A DNA stretch of 64,000 nt from Fulvivirga maritima (lineage in GTDB: Bacteria > Bacteroidota > Bacteroidia > Cytophagales > Cyclobacteriaceae), in contig NZ_CP089980.1 of NCBI RefSeq assembly GCF_021389955.1, positions 3,157,001 to 3,221,000 on the forward strand. Reading direction: 5' to 3'. A program made the position numbers and the translations under genes. The notes beneath the pieces were generated by a model. The model saw only the letters and a list, made by a program, of their open reading frames with translations. It was not told the origin of the DNA and did no database searches. Below, piece by piece: positions 54,284 to 62,219 of this stretch. Numbering within the stretch: the stretch's first letter is position 1; every line of letters starts with the position of its first letter.

Positions 54284-54341
54284 TCTTCTGGGCTTTTATA
54301 TTGGCTTTAATTACGTTATCCAGCTTCAATCTGTGAATTGA
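54284..54341 (+). pseudogene. 3' part of the split 35-aa membrane-protein ORF
   Basis: Continues the frame of 52860-52909 with LLGFYIGFNYVIQLQSVN and TGA. No start codon of its own in a suitable place. Confidence 0.55.
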
Positions 54342-54370
54342 TTTTCACTCCAAAATTAAAATCCAATAAG

Positions 54371-55018
54371 ATGAAGTTATTAAGGAGAGCTTTCAAAGGT
54401 TTTTTGTGCTTGCTTTTAATTCCTGTAGCTTACCTTATAATTGCTTTGGTCCTTACTTTAACAACTGTTAATAGTGGTGGTCAATCGGAAAACACGAAGC
54501 GTACTATTTACCTAAGTACTAATGGAGTGCATTTAGATGTTATTTTGTCTAAAGAGGATGTAAATGCCATGGTGTTGAAAGACCTCAGGTATTATAAAAA
54601 AGAAAACTACCTGTCGTTTGGTTGGGGTGATGAAAATTTTTATATCAACACGCCAACCTGGGGAGATTTAACCTTTAGCAATGCCTTTAAAGCTATGTTT
54701 TTGAAAAGTAGCACCCTGCTACATGTTACTCGTTATAAACAAAAGCAGTCAGATTGGGTAGAGATAAAAGTAACTGATAGCGAATTACAAAAACTGAATA
54801 CCTATTTGCTGGCAGCATTCAAGAGAGATAAAGCAGGAAATAAGCAAATATTACCCAATAAGGGATACACCCCGATTGATGATTTTTATAAGGCAGAAGG
54901 AAGTTATACCTGCTTTAATACATGCAATAGTTGGGTAAATACTGCCTTTAAAAATAGCGGCCTCAAAGCCTGTCTATGGACTCCCTTTGACTTTGGTTTG
55001 ATGGGGAAGTATGATTGA
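54371..55018 (+). CDS. DUF2459 membrane-anchored protein
   Basis: About 215 residues. ATG 54371 gives a signal anchor at about 10-34 (FLCLLLIPVAYLIIALVLTL). The periplasmic part has STNGVHLDVILS and YTCFNTCNSWVNTAFKNSG, whose His and Cys recall the papain-like pair of the TIGR02117/DUF2459 family. Upstream frame to 54338 starts with TTG and is less likely. It lies just downstream of the split small ORF. Substrate unknown. Confidence 0.8.
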   Translation: MKLLRRAFKGFLCLLLIPVAYLIIALVLTLTTVNSGGQSENTKRTIYLSTNGVHLDVILSKEDVNAMVLKDLRYYKKENYLSFGWGDENFYINTPTWGDLTFSNAFKAMFLKSSTLLHVTRYKQKQSDWVEIKVTDSELQKLNTYLLAAFKRDKAGNKQILPNKGYTPIDDFYKAEGSYTCFNTCNSWVNTAFKNSGLKACLWTPFDFGLMGKYD

Positions 55019-55071
55019 TAGAATTTAATATAGTTCGAGTGTAATTCTATAGACGTTCTGATACCAAAGAT

Positions 55072-55139
55072 TCCAATCCATTACAAATATTTACCAAGAG
55101 ACTTGACTAATAGAGTACACCCCTCAAAGTCATCCTGAG
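55072..55139. repeat. Left half of repeat copy 1, cut by the IS110-type element
   Basis: Matches the central part of the repeats at 57347-57499 and 58270-58412: TCCAATCCATTACAAATATTTA and CTTGAC...GTACACCCC...CATCCTGAG. It breaks off at 55139 in the loop of the palindrome. The rest of the copy resumes at 56727. Confidence 0.75.
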
Positions 55140-55189
55140 ACCTAACATTTGTTTCAACCGCACAAAAAGAAATGACGTTAAGAATAGAA

Positions 55190-55365
55190 GTGGCCTGTAC
55201 AATATAGCCGAACCTGGCATAGTGCAATTTGCCTGTCCCTGAGCATGGTTGGATAGAAAGGAGTCACAAAGTATGGTACTTCCTTGTTTTTATAGGAATG
55301 TCCGATTGGTAGTCTGTCGTGTACAATATTTCATCCTACAGGTCTTTGTTTAACTTTTAGAATAT
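55190..55365 (+). ncRNA. Putative bridge RNA of the IS110-type element
   Basis: In the leader, ATTGGTAG (55305-55312) equals the right end of the element (56721-56728), and AGGTCT (55340-55345) is the reverse complement of AGACCT at the left junction (55138-55143). These would be the left and right donor guides, in the order known from IS621. Upstream, CCTGAG (55238-55243) equals the left target flank. For the right target guide only GAGT (55261-55264) fits. A hairpin AAGTA-TGG-TACTT (55269-55281) separates the two guide regions. RNA ends are estimates. Confidence 0.45.
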
Positions 55366-55370
55366 TAGTC

Positions 55371-56690
55371 ATGAAAAAGATGAGAGCAAATGCTGCAGGC
55401 ATAGATATAGGAGCCAAGCACATTTTCGTATCCGTGGAAAACAAGGATGTTCGTGTTTTTGAGACTTTCACTGAAAGTTTTAAAGAGGCATCGTGTTATT
55501 TATTATCAGAGGGGATCGAGACAGTGGCCATGGAAGCCACCGGCGTTTACTGGATCATCCTTTATGAGATCCTAGAATCAGCAGGTTTAGATGTCTGGTT
55601 AGTAGATGGGCGCCAGACAAGACAAGTACCAGGTCGAAAGACTGATGTAAAGGACTGTCAATGGATTCAGCAACTTCATAGTCATGGCTTATTGAATCGC
55701 TGTTTTGTTCCCGATGCTCAAGTGAAGGAAGTTCGTGCTTACCAGCGGTTGCGAGAAGATCATCTCAGAACAGCCTCTATGCATGTAAACCACATGCAAA
55801 AGGCGCTAATAGAGATGAACATCCGGCTCAAAGAAGTGCTCAGTCAGATATATGGCGCCAGTGGTCTGGCGATCATAGAAGCCATCCTGGCAGGGGAACG
55901 TGATGCCCAAAAGCTCTTATCCCTGTGCCATAGCAGTATTAGAGAAAAGAAAGCCTCTCAAGTCATCAAGGCACTTTCAGGCTATTATACCGAGTCAGGG
56001 TTATTTGCTTTGGGACAGGCATACGGTGGTTACAAATTTTATAAACAACAAATACTGGCATGTGACCAAAAACTGGAAGAAGTCATGAAGCGGTTCAATA
56101 ACTACGATTCAGATATGGAAAGCAAAAATGAAATAGATTCTGTCAAAGATCGAAAACCTGTTAGACATAATAAACCTGATATAGACCACTTAGGAGGACA
56201 CCTGCTCAAAATCTTTTCAGGCAAAGATGCTACGTGTTTACCGGGTATTACCGATTATACCTGGCTACAATTGTATTCTGAAATAGGCATGGAACTTTGT
56301 AAGTGGCCCAGCGAGAAACACTTCACTTCATGGCTAGGATTATCTCCAGGTCAACACCAGTCTGGCAAGAAAAATAAAACCAGAAACAGAAAGTACAGGC
56401 CAAAGGCAGGACAAATATTCAGACAAATAGCCCAAAGTTTAATAGAAAGCAAAAAGATAGCACTGGGAGCTTTTGGGCGTAGATTGAAAAGCAAAAGAGG
56501 TCCAGGCATAGCCACTAAAGCTACCGCCCGAAAACTGGCCGTACTCTACTGGCGGCTTATGGTAAAAGGGCTTGATTACACAGAACGGGGCATCAAAGCA
56601 TATGAAGAAAAAATGCAGCTCCATAGGGAAAGATGGCTAGTAAAAACAGCTAAAGAATTAGGTTATGAGCTTGAACAAATACCTATTTAG
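55371..56690 (+). CDS. IS110 family transposase (bridge-RNA-guided recombinase type)
   Basis: 439 residues. RuvC-like DEDD domain with Asp12 (GIDIGAKHIFV), Glu55 (AMEATGVYW), Asp92 and Asp95 (GRKTDVKD). C-terminal Tnp domain with CLPGITDYTWLQLYSEIG and the catalytic Ser331 in GQHQSGKKNKT. A helical linker lies between. Full length with no lesion, so probably active. IS110 enzymes recombine DNA with a bridge RNA made from their own leader. Confidence 0.95.
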   Translation: MKKMRANAAGIDIGAKHIFVSVENKDVRVFETFTESFKEASCYLLSEGIETVAMEATGVYWIILYEILESAGLDVWLVDGRQTRQVPGRKTDVKDCQWIQQLHSHGLLNRCFVPDAQVKEVRAYQRLREDHLRTASMHVNHMQKALIEMNIRLKEVLSQIYGASGLAIIEAILAGERDAQKLLSLCHSSIREKKASQVIKALSGYYTESGLFALGQAYGGYKFYKQQILACDQKLEEVMKRFNNYDSDMESKNEIDSVKDRKPVRHNKPDIDHLGGHLLKIFSGKDATCLPGITDYTWLQLYSEIGMELCKWPSEKHFTSWLGLSPGQHQSGKKNKTRNRKYRPKAGQIFRQIAQSLIESKKIALGAFGRRLKSKRGPGIATKATARKLAVLYWRLMVKGLDYTERGIKAYEEKMQLHRERWLVKTAKELGYELEQIPI

Positions 56691-56728
56691 TGTATTACGT
56701 CATTGGTAGTGTATTACGTCATTGGTAG
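56691..56728. repeat. Two tandem 19-bp copies at the right end of the IS110-type element
   Basis: TGTATTACGTCATTGGTAG occurs at 56691-56709 and again at 56710-56728, directly after the transposase stop. Each ends with the donor sequence ATTGGTAG, so the element has two equivalent right ends. Confidence 0.85.
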
Positions 56729-56764
56729 GCACTCGAAGGATGGACTTTCTGCAGGCTGAGAGTG
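56727..56764. repeat. Right half of repeat copy 1
   Basis: AGGCACTCGAAGGATGGACT followed by TTCTGCAGGCTGAGAGTG matches the 3' half of the intact copies with one change. Together with 55072-55139 it rebuilds a copy split by the IS110-type element. Confidence 0.8.
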
Positions 56765-56818
56765 CATACTCAATGAATAGATCACTATTAGCTCTATAAA
56801 ATTACTATCTTCACCCAC

Positions 56819-57319
56819 ATGCACAATACAGCAAAGCAGCTCAATTTTTTTGATAAGCATAAAGGAACCAAAGTTGGACTGATCTTTACTGTAGGAAGTT
56901 TACTACTGACGTTAACATATGTTATTCCAATTATTTCTGTATTACCAAGAATTCTGGCTGAAAAGTTAGTGGCTATGTTCGTGGATCCTGATCCATATAG
57001 TAATGTTAGCAAAGGAGTAATTATTATTCTATCAGTTGGACTAGCTCTGGTAATAACCGGCTTTTTGATTATAGAGAGGTATGAGTTGAAAAGAGGAAAA
57101 GCCGTGCATAAGAGATTGATTTATTTGTTAATGACTATTATCTATTTCATTCTACATCCTTTAGGTTTTTATATTTACTGGGCCTTGGTATTGGATTATC
57201 GGAATGATGGACAGCTGATTTTCGGTGCAATAAATAGCTTTCCAGTTAGTAGTATCGGCTTTGTTATTATTGGATATTTAATAGATCGAATAAAGAGAAT
57301 AATAATAAATAGTTTGTAG
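56819..57319 (+). CDS. Four-helix membrane protein of unknown function
   Basis: 166 residues with membrane segments at about 19-42, 64-87, 100-122 and 138-157, short charged loops and a basic C-terminus. No family recognised. It stands alone between repeat copies 1 and 2 in the accessory region, in the same direction as the surrounding genes. Base use is close to its neighbours. The first ATG at 56819 is used. Confidence 0.6.
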   Translation: MHNTAKQLNFFDKHKGTKVGLIFTVGSLLLTLTYVIPIISVLPRILAEKLVAMFVDPDPYSNVSKGVIIILSVGLALVITGFLIIERYELKRGKAVHKRLIYLLMTIIYFILHPLGFYIYWALVLDYRNDGQLIFGAINSFPVSSIGFVIIGYLIDRIKRIIINSL

Positions 57320-57346
57320 TCACAAAACTCTTTAATAACCCTTCAA

Positions 57347-57499
57347 CTCAATTAGATTGAGTCTATACCTGAGCCTAATCCAATCCATTACAAATATTTA
57401 CAAATAGACTTGTCTAGTACGGTACACCCCACAAAATCATCCTGAGGCACTCGAAGGATAGACTTTCTGCAGGCTGAGAGTGACTCTGATTGTAGTTTT
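57347..57499. repeat. Repeat copy 2 (intact, 153 bp)
   Basis: Begins with the hairpin CTCAAT-TAG-ATTGAG and contains the palindrome ATCCT-GAGGCACTCGA-AGGAT and the small hairpin AGAGT-G-ACTCT. It is closely matched to copy 3 over its whole length except for a short gap of about 10 bases. The rest of the 57320-57752 gap holds only AT-rich sequence with no ORF or clear signal. Confidence 0.85.
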
Positions 57500-57752
57500 G
57501 GTTTGTTGGATTGGAGTTACAAGCTATTGATGATTGGAAGGTGGAGTATGTTCGAGTCGATCATTTATGATTACATAAAAGGCAGAGTTAAATAAAATAA
57601 ATACCATTACTAGCCAGAAATGGTGTTTGTAAAATAGCCAAGTAGATGCTCCATATGAGTGAGCAATTAGAACGAATATTTTAGATAGTTATGTGTATAC
57701 CAATCATTTAAATTGGCAGGGAAAAATGATAAATAATCGTTATTTTGCAGTT

Positions 57753-57950
57753 ATGAATATAGAAGCTAGAAAATATCATTTGATAGAGAGGTTGATGAAG
57801 TGTGATGAAAATGAGTTGAGAAAGATTGAGATTTTTCTAGAGCAGGAATCCGCTCTGTCGGCATCGTTGGATAGGTCTTTAAATCAAGTTCAGGAAGGTA
57901 AGGTTATTTCGCATGATCAGGTAAGGAAGAAATATGAGAAATGGCTTTAG
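57753..57950 (+). CDS. Putative antitoxin of a type II toxin-antitoxin pair
   Basis: 65 residues from ATG 57753 (MNIEARKYHLIERLMKCDEN); the frame continues to 57693 but the added part has no antitoxin character. The sequence is helical and acidic, ending in LNQVQEGKVISHDQVRKKYEKWL, similar in shape to small Bacteroidota antitoxins paired with RelE/ParE toxins. No classic DNA-binding fold is obvious. Its end overlaps the toxin start by 10 bases, which supports the pairing. Confidence 0.75.
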   Translation: MNIEARKYHLIERLMKCDENELRKIEIFLEQESALSASLDRSLNQVQEGKVISHDQVRKKYEKWL

Positions 57951-58231
57951 AAATTGTTTGGACTGAAGAAGCCAGTGAAGGACTCGATGAAATCATTAAT
58001 TATTTAGAAAGGAAATGGACTCAAAGGGAGATCAAAAGATTCTTTGTCAGGCTTGAAGACTGTTTGGAGAAAATATGTAGAGCACCGCATCAGCAGAAGG
58101 ATTCCTTAAGAAAGCCAGGAACAAAGGAATACCAGCATTCACCTCACACAACCATATTTTATACTTACGATGATAGAGTGGTAAATATTTTAAGAATATG
58201 GACCAATATGAAGAATCCCAGTAGTATGTAA
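57941..58231 (+). CDS. RelE/ParE family toxin
   Basis: 96 residues with the fold pattern of the RelE/ParE superfamily: IVWTEEASEGLDEIINYLERKW at the start, a central basic segment (KDSLRKPGTKEYQHSPHTTIFYTYDD) and the final strand VVNILRIWTNMKNP. ParE members block gyrase and RelE members cut mRNA; the sequence does not decide between them. Translation is coupled to the antitoxin. Confidence 0.85.
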   Translation: MALEIVWTEEASEGLDEIINYLERKWTQREIKRFFVRLEDCLEKICRAPHQQKDSLRKPGTKEYQHSPHTTIFYTYDDRVVNILRIWTNMKNPSSM

Positions 58232-58269
58232 TCAATTTTAATTATTTCTCTTTATTATTTAGTGTTGAT

Positions 58270-58412
58270 CTCAATTAGATTGAGTCTAGACCTGAGCCTA
58301 ATCTAATCAATTACACATTGACTTGTCTAGTACGGTACACCCCACAAAGTTATCCTGAGGCACTCGCAGGATAGACTTTCTGCAGGCTGAGAGTGACTCT
58401 GATTGTAGTTTT
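58270..58412. repeat. Repeat copy 3 (intact, 143 bp)
   Basis: Starts CTCAATTAGATTGAGTCTAG and ends TGATTGTAGTTTT. The central palindrome is TATCCTG-AGGCACTCG-CAGGATA with a 7-bp stem, longer than the 5-bp stem of copy 2. It lies directly before the exonuclease gene; bases 58413-58488 show no further feature. Confidence 0.85.
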
Positions 58413-58488
58413 AAATCATTGACGACTCCATAGCAACCACTAACACCTAATTCCCCAACATTCATCCATCTCACCTGTTCTATTGGTA

Positions 58489-59421
58489 ATGTTACTACAA
58501 TTCACTGAAAGAGGGATTTACTGTCCGCAGGCAGATATTTACATAGATCCGTGGAGGCCTGTTGATAGGGCACTAATTACGCATGGGCATGCAGATCATA
58601 GCCGCCGGGGACATAAGTATTACCTCTGTACAGAAGCAGCTATTCCGGTAATCAAATACCGCTTAGGGCAGGATATTAATGTGGAAACTGTAAAGTTTGG
58701 TGAGGTGAAAATCATCAATGGAGTGAAGTTTTCTTTCCACCCTGCCGGGCATATTATAGGATCTGCTCAAATCAGGGTGGAGTATAAGGGAGAAGTATGG
58801 GTAGCATCTGGTGATTATAAAGTGGCTGCTGATGGGCTCACGGAGACTTTTGAACCAGTAAAATGTCACACCTTTATTACAGAATCTACTTTTGGCTTAC
58901 CTATCTACAAGTGGAAATCTCAAAAAGATGAATTTGAAGAAATTAATAGCTGGTGGCGAACAAATCAGGAAAACGGGAAGGTAACTGTGCTCACAGGTTA
59001 TGCCCTGGGTAAAGCTCAGCGAATTATTCAAAATCTGGATCATAGTATAGGCACTGTGTATACCCATGGAGCGGTAGAAAATGTTAATGAAGTCATTCGT
59101 AATCAGGGAGTAGATTTGAAGTCTACAGTAAGGGTAACCCAAGATATTCCAAAAGAAAATTTCAAAGGCAATATAGTGGTGGCCACTCCTTCGGCTATAG
59201 GTTCTCCCTGGATGAAAAAGTTTATGCCTTACAGTGTAGGAGTAGCCTCTGGCTGGATGAGCCTGCGCGGTGCCCGAAGAAGAAGAGCGGTAGACCGTGG
59301 CTTTGTGCTCTCAGATCATGCTGATTGGGATGAGCTTAATACTGCTGTAAAAGCTACAGAGGCGGAAAAGGGTATTTGTTACCCATGGCTATACCAATAT
59401 CTTCAGCCAATGGCTCAATGA
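58489..59421 (+). CDS. Ligase-associated DNA exonuclease, C-terminus frameshifted
   Basis: MBL/beta-CASP nuclease of the ligase-associated DNA damage response set. Metal motif THGHADH (residues 31-37), motif FITESTFG and LSDHADWDEL are present. ATG 58489 is the start (the frame reaches TTG 58483). After KATEAEK the frame runs into an unrelated end and stops at 59421. The expected C-terminus VFVTHGYTNIFSQWLNEQG is present one frame over and ends at 59515, overlapping the ligase start by one base. As read, the protein lacks the conserved His of THGY, a metal-binding motif. Confidence 0.85.
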   Translation: MLLQFTERGIYCPQADIYIDPWRPVDRALITHGHADHSRRGHKYYLCTEAAIPVIKYRLGQDINVETVKFGEVKIINGVKFSFHPAGHIIGSAQIRVEYKGEVWVASGDYKVAADGLTETFEPVKCHTFITESTFGLPIYKWKSQKDEFEEINSWWRTNQENGKVTVLTGYALGKAQRIIQNLDHSIGTVYTHGAVENVNEVIRNQGVDLKSTVRVTQDIPKENFKGNIVVATPSAIGSPWMKKFMPYSVGVASGWMSLRGARRRRAVDRGFVLSDHADWDELNTAVKATEAEKGICYPWLYQYLQPMAQ

Positions 59422-59515
59422 GCAAGGCATAGAATCGGCGACAGTAGAAACGCAATATGAAGGAGAACTCACCGAGATAGGTGAATCCACAGTAAAAGAA
59501 GAGGAGGAGAGCTGA
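59370..59515 (+). other. Displaced C-terminus of the exonuclease gene (frameshift at GGG)
   Basis: Removing one G from the run 59370-59372 restores the frame from EAEK to VFVTHGYTNIFSQWLNEQG and on to TGA 59513-59515, adding about 48 residues and making a TGATG junction with the ligase. The restored end is of the usual length for the family. Confidence 0.8.
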
Positions 59516-61104
59516 TGAAATATTTTACTGAATTATTTACCCGGCTGGACCAAACTACCAAAACGTTGGTAAAGGTAGATGCCCTAAAGGAATATTTTCA
59601 AAAGGCCACTGATAAAGATAAACTATGGACTATAGCCTTGCTTTCTCATCGCAGGCCCAAACGAACGGTCAATAGAAACTATATAAAACAATGGGCCGCT
59701 GAGTTTAGCGGATTGCCCTATTGGTTGTTTGAAGAGAGTTACCATGTAGCTGGAGATCTTGCAGAAACCATCGCTTTGATATTGCCCAGCCCAGAGAGTC
59801 GTACGGATTATTCACTTACTTATTGGATTGAATACATACAGGCATTAGGAGGCTTGGAAGAAGATGAGAAGAAGGCTCAGCTCAAAAGCGCCTTGCTGTC
59901 ATTAGATACTACCGAGCGCTTTGTGTTTAATAAATTGATCACGGGCGGCTTCAGAATGGGTGTTTCTCAGAAGCTGATGGTTCGTGCTTTGGCGAAATAT
60001 ACGGGTATTGATGAGAGCAGCTTGGCACATAGGCTTATGGGTAATTGGACACCAGAGACCACCACTTTTCAGGATTTAATACTTTCTGAAGATGCTAATG
60101 AAGATAATTCAAGGCCTTATCCTTTTTATTTGGCTTATGCCTTAGAAGATGAAACGGAGTCTCTGGGAGATACAAGTCTATGGTTCGCAGAGAGGAAGTG
60201 GGATGGCATTCGTGGACAAATTATAGTGAGGGAAGGAGAACTGTACGTATGGTCCAGAGGAGAGGAACTGGTTACAGATAAGTATCCTGAATACGAAGCT
60301 TTAAAAGAAAAGCTGCTGGATGGTACCGTTTTAGATGGTGAAATTCTACCTTATAAAAACGGACAACCTTTACCTTTTAATCTGCTGCAAACCCGCATTG
60401 GACGTAAAAATTTGACTAAAGGCGTATTACAAAAATCACCTGTGATATTTAAAGCATACGATGTATTGGAGTGGCAAGGCGAAGATATTAGACAGTGGCC
60501 TTTGGAAAAACGACGTGCGCAGCTGGAGTCATTAGTTAGTGCAGTGAATGATCCGGTGTTACACCTTTCTGATCTTGTGACTTTTAATGAATGGCCGCAG
60601 CTGGCTGCTGAGCGAGATAGAAGTCGTGAGTTTTTTAGTGAGGGAATTATGCTAAAACGCAAAGATTCCACCTATAAAGATGGCAGAAAAAAGGGCGATT
60701 GGTGGAAGTGGAAAGTTGATCCTTTAACTATAGATGCGGTGATGATCTACGCTATGCGGGGCAGTGGAAGAAGGGCCAATTTGTATACTGACTATACCTT
60801 CGCCGTTTGGGATGGTGAGCAGCTGGTGCCCTTCACTAAAGCCTATTCTGGCCTTACTGATAAGGAAATAGGCCAAGTAGACCGTTTTGTGAAGAAAAAT
60901 ACCATTGATAGATTTGGGCCTGTGCGTAGTGTAACGCCTGAGCTGGTGTTTGAAATAGCCTTTGAGGGAATTAATAAATCTAGCCGTCATAAATCTGGGG
61001 TGGCTCTGAGATTTCCACGTATAAAAAGGTGGAGGCATGATAAACCTAAAGAGGAGGCCAATACCTTAGAAGAATTACACCAGTTGCTGGAAGTATATGG
61101 ATGA
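59515..61104 (+). CDS. ATP-dependent DNA ligase (ligase-associated system)
   Basis: 529 residues. Helical N-terminal domain (1-200) then the nucleotidyltransferase core with the adenylated Lys228 in AERKWDGIRG, motif III VLDGEILPY, motif IV SEGIMLKR and motif V WWKWKVDP, and an OB domain at about 415-529. It seals nicks with ATP. It starts at the last base of the exonuclease reading frame (when restored) and shares the operon with it. The aldo/keto reductase follows by 28 bases. Confidence 0.93.
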   Translation: MKYFTELFTRLDQTTKTLVKVDALKEYFQKATDKDKLWTIALLSHRRPKRTVNRNYIKQWAAEFSGLPYWLFEESYHVAGDLAETIALILPSPESRTDYSLTYWIEYIQALGGLEEDEKKAQLKSALLSLDTTERFVFNKLITGGFRMGVSQKLMVRALAKYTGIDESSLAHRLMGNWTPETTTFQDLILSEDANEDNSRPYPFYLAYALEDETESLGDTSLWFAERKWDGIRGQIIVREGELYVWSRGEELVTDKYPEYEALKEKLLDGTVLDGEILPYKNGQPLPFNLLQTRIGRKNLTKGVLQKSPVIFKAYDVLEWQGEDIRQWPLEKRRAQLESLVSAVNDPVLHLSDLVTFNEWPQLAAERDRSREFFSEGIMLKRKDSTYKDGRKKGDWWKWKVDPLTIDAVMIYAMRGSGRRANLYTDYTFAVWDGEQLVPFTKAYSGLTDKEIGQVDRFVKKNTIDRFGPVRSVTPELVFEIAFEGINKSSRHKSGVALRFPRIKRWRHDKPKEEANTLEELHQLLEVYG

Positions 61105-61132
61105 AAATAAAAGAGATTAATCAATTTAAAAT

Positions 61133-62116
61133 ATGGAATATAAGAGATTAGGAAAATCAGGATTGCAGGTAAGTCGCCTTTCGTTAGGCTCATGGCTTAC
61201 TTTTGGAAAACAGATCGGTGATAATACCGCCGAAGATCTTATGAAAATAGCTTATGATGCAGGAGTTAATTTCTTTGATAATGCCGAAGCATATGCGGGC
61301 GGTAAATCAGAGGAAGTAATGGGAGACATCCTTAAAAAGATGGGATGGAGAAGAGATAGCTACTCAGTTTCCAGTAAAGTGTTTTTTGGTGCAGATGAAG
61401 GTAAAGGCAATCTTAAGCCTACGCAGAAAGGTCTTAACAGAAAGCATGTTACGGAGGCATGTCATCAAGCACTTAAAAGACTGAAGGTAGATTATCTTGA
61501 CTTATACTTTTGTCACCGACCCGATAAAGATACGCCCATTGAAGAAACCGTTTGGGCTATGCATAACCTTATCCAACAAGGTAAAGTGCTTTATTGGGGA
61601 ACTTCAGAGTGGAGTGCGCAGGAAATAATGGAAGCACATATGGTGGCCAGACAATATAACCTTATTGGCCCTACTATGGAGCAGCCTCAGTATAATATGA
61701 TGGTGCGAGATAAGGTGGAAAGTGAATTTTCCGGAATTTATGACACCGTAGGTTTAGGCACCACAGTTTGGTCTCCTTTAGCCTCAGGATTGCTTACAGG
61801 TAAATACAATAATGATTCTCCTGAAGATACCCGCTTTAAATTCGAAAGTTTGGGTTGGTTAAAAGACAGTACTTTAGTAGAAGAAAAGCTGGAAAAAGTG
61901 CGTAAACTCACTGCTCTAGCTCAAGAGCTTGACTTAAGCATGCCTCTACTGGCATTAGCCTGGTGCATGAAAAATGATAACGTGAGCACAGTAATACTAG
62001 GAGCTTCTAAAACCAGCCAGCTAGAAGAAAATCTGAAAGCAGTTGATGCTACCAGTAAACTGACCACTGAAGTAATGGATAAAATCGAAACTATTTTAGA
62101 TAATAAGCCGGAATGA
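61133..62116 (+). CDS. Aldo/keto reductase, potassium-channel beta-subunit type
   Basis: 327 residues. Catalytic tetrad residues Asp, Tyr, Lys and His lie in FFDNAEAYAGG, SSKVFFG and LYFCHRPD; the NADPH site includes WSPLASGLLTGKY and VILGASKTSQLEENL. The sequence form is close to the Kv-beta-like group (MEYKRLGKSGLQVSRLSLGS). No potassium channel lies in the window. It sits between ligase and helicase genes and may be a passenger. Confidence 0.92.
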   Translation: MEYKRLGKSGLQVSRLSLGSWLTFGKQIGDNTAEDLMKIAYDAGVNFFDNAEAYAGGKSEEVMGDILKKMGWRRDSYSVSSKVFFGADEGKGNLKPTQKGLNRKHVTEACHQALKRLKVDYLDLYFCHRPDKDTPIEETVWAMHNLIQQGKVLYWGTSEWSAQEIMEAHMVARQYNLIGPTMEQPQYNMMVRDKVESEFSGIYDTVGLGTTVWSPLASGLLTGKYNNDSPEDTRFKFESLGWLKDSTLVEEKLEKVRKLTALAQELDLSMPLLALAWCMKNDNVSTVILGASKTSQLEENLKAVDATSKLTTEVMDKIETILDNKPE

Positions 62117-62141
62117 GGCAGCTAAATTAATTATGATTTGG

Positions 62142-62206
62142 TCGCAATTACATTGCGATCGAGCTAAAACAAAGAAGGGAACCCTATCTATTAGAGTTTC
62201 CTTTTC
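62142..62206. terminator. Hairpin region between convergent genes
   Basis: Perfect 7-bp hairpin TCGCAAT-TAC-ATTGCGA (62142-62158), then a weaker imperfect hairpin AAGGGAACCCT / AGAGTTTCCTT (about 62175-62202) followed by T-rich sequence. Either may end transcription of the reductase gene and its convergent neighbour. Confidence 0.4.
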
Positions 62207-62219
62207 TCTTATTAAAAGA

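Larger units (their letters stand above)
55140..56728 (+). mobile_element. IS110-family insertion sequence, complete, about 1589 bp
   Basis: Ends are set by comparison with two intact copies of the interrupted repeat. Left flank reads CCTGAG then ACCTAAC; right end reads ATTGGTAG then GCACTCG; intact copies read CCTGAGGCACTCG. Only the dinucleotide AG is shared, which is what IS110 recombination at a two-base core predicts. No terminal inverted repeats and no longer target duplication are seen. About 231 non-coding bases precede the transposase and only 38 follow, the IS110-group rather than IS1111-group arrangement. Confidence 0.8.

Noticed and set aside
57347-58412. Integron-type attC sites between gene cassettes
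   Set aside because: Single genes in one orientation separated by palindromic repeats look cassette-like, but I see no GTTRRRY/RYYYAAC core sites and no integrase. A REP-type or other dispersed repeat fits better.
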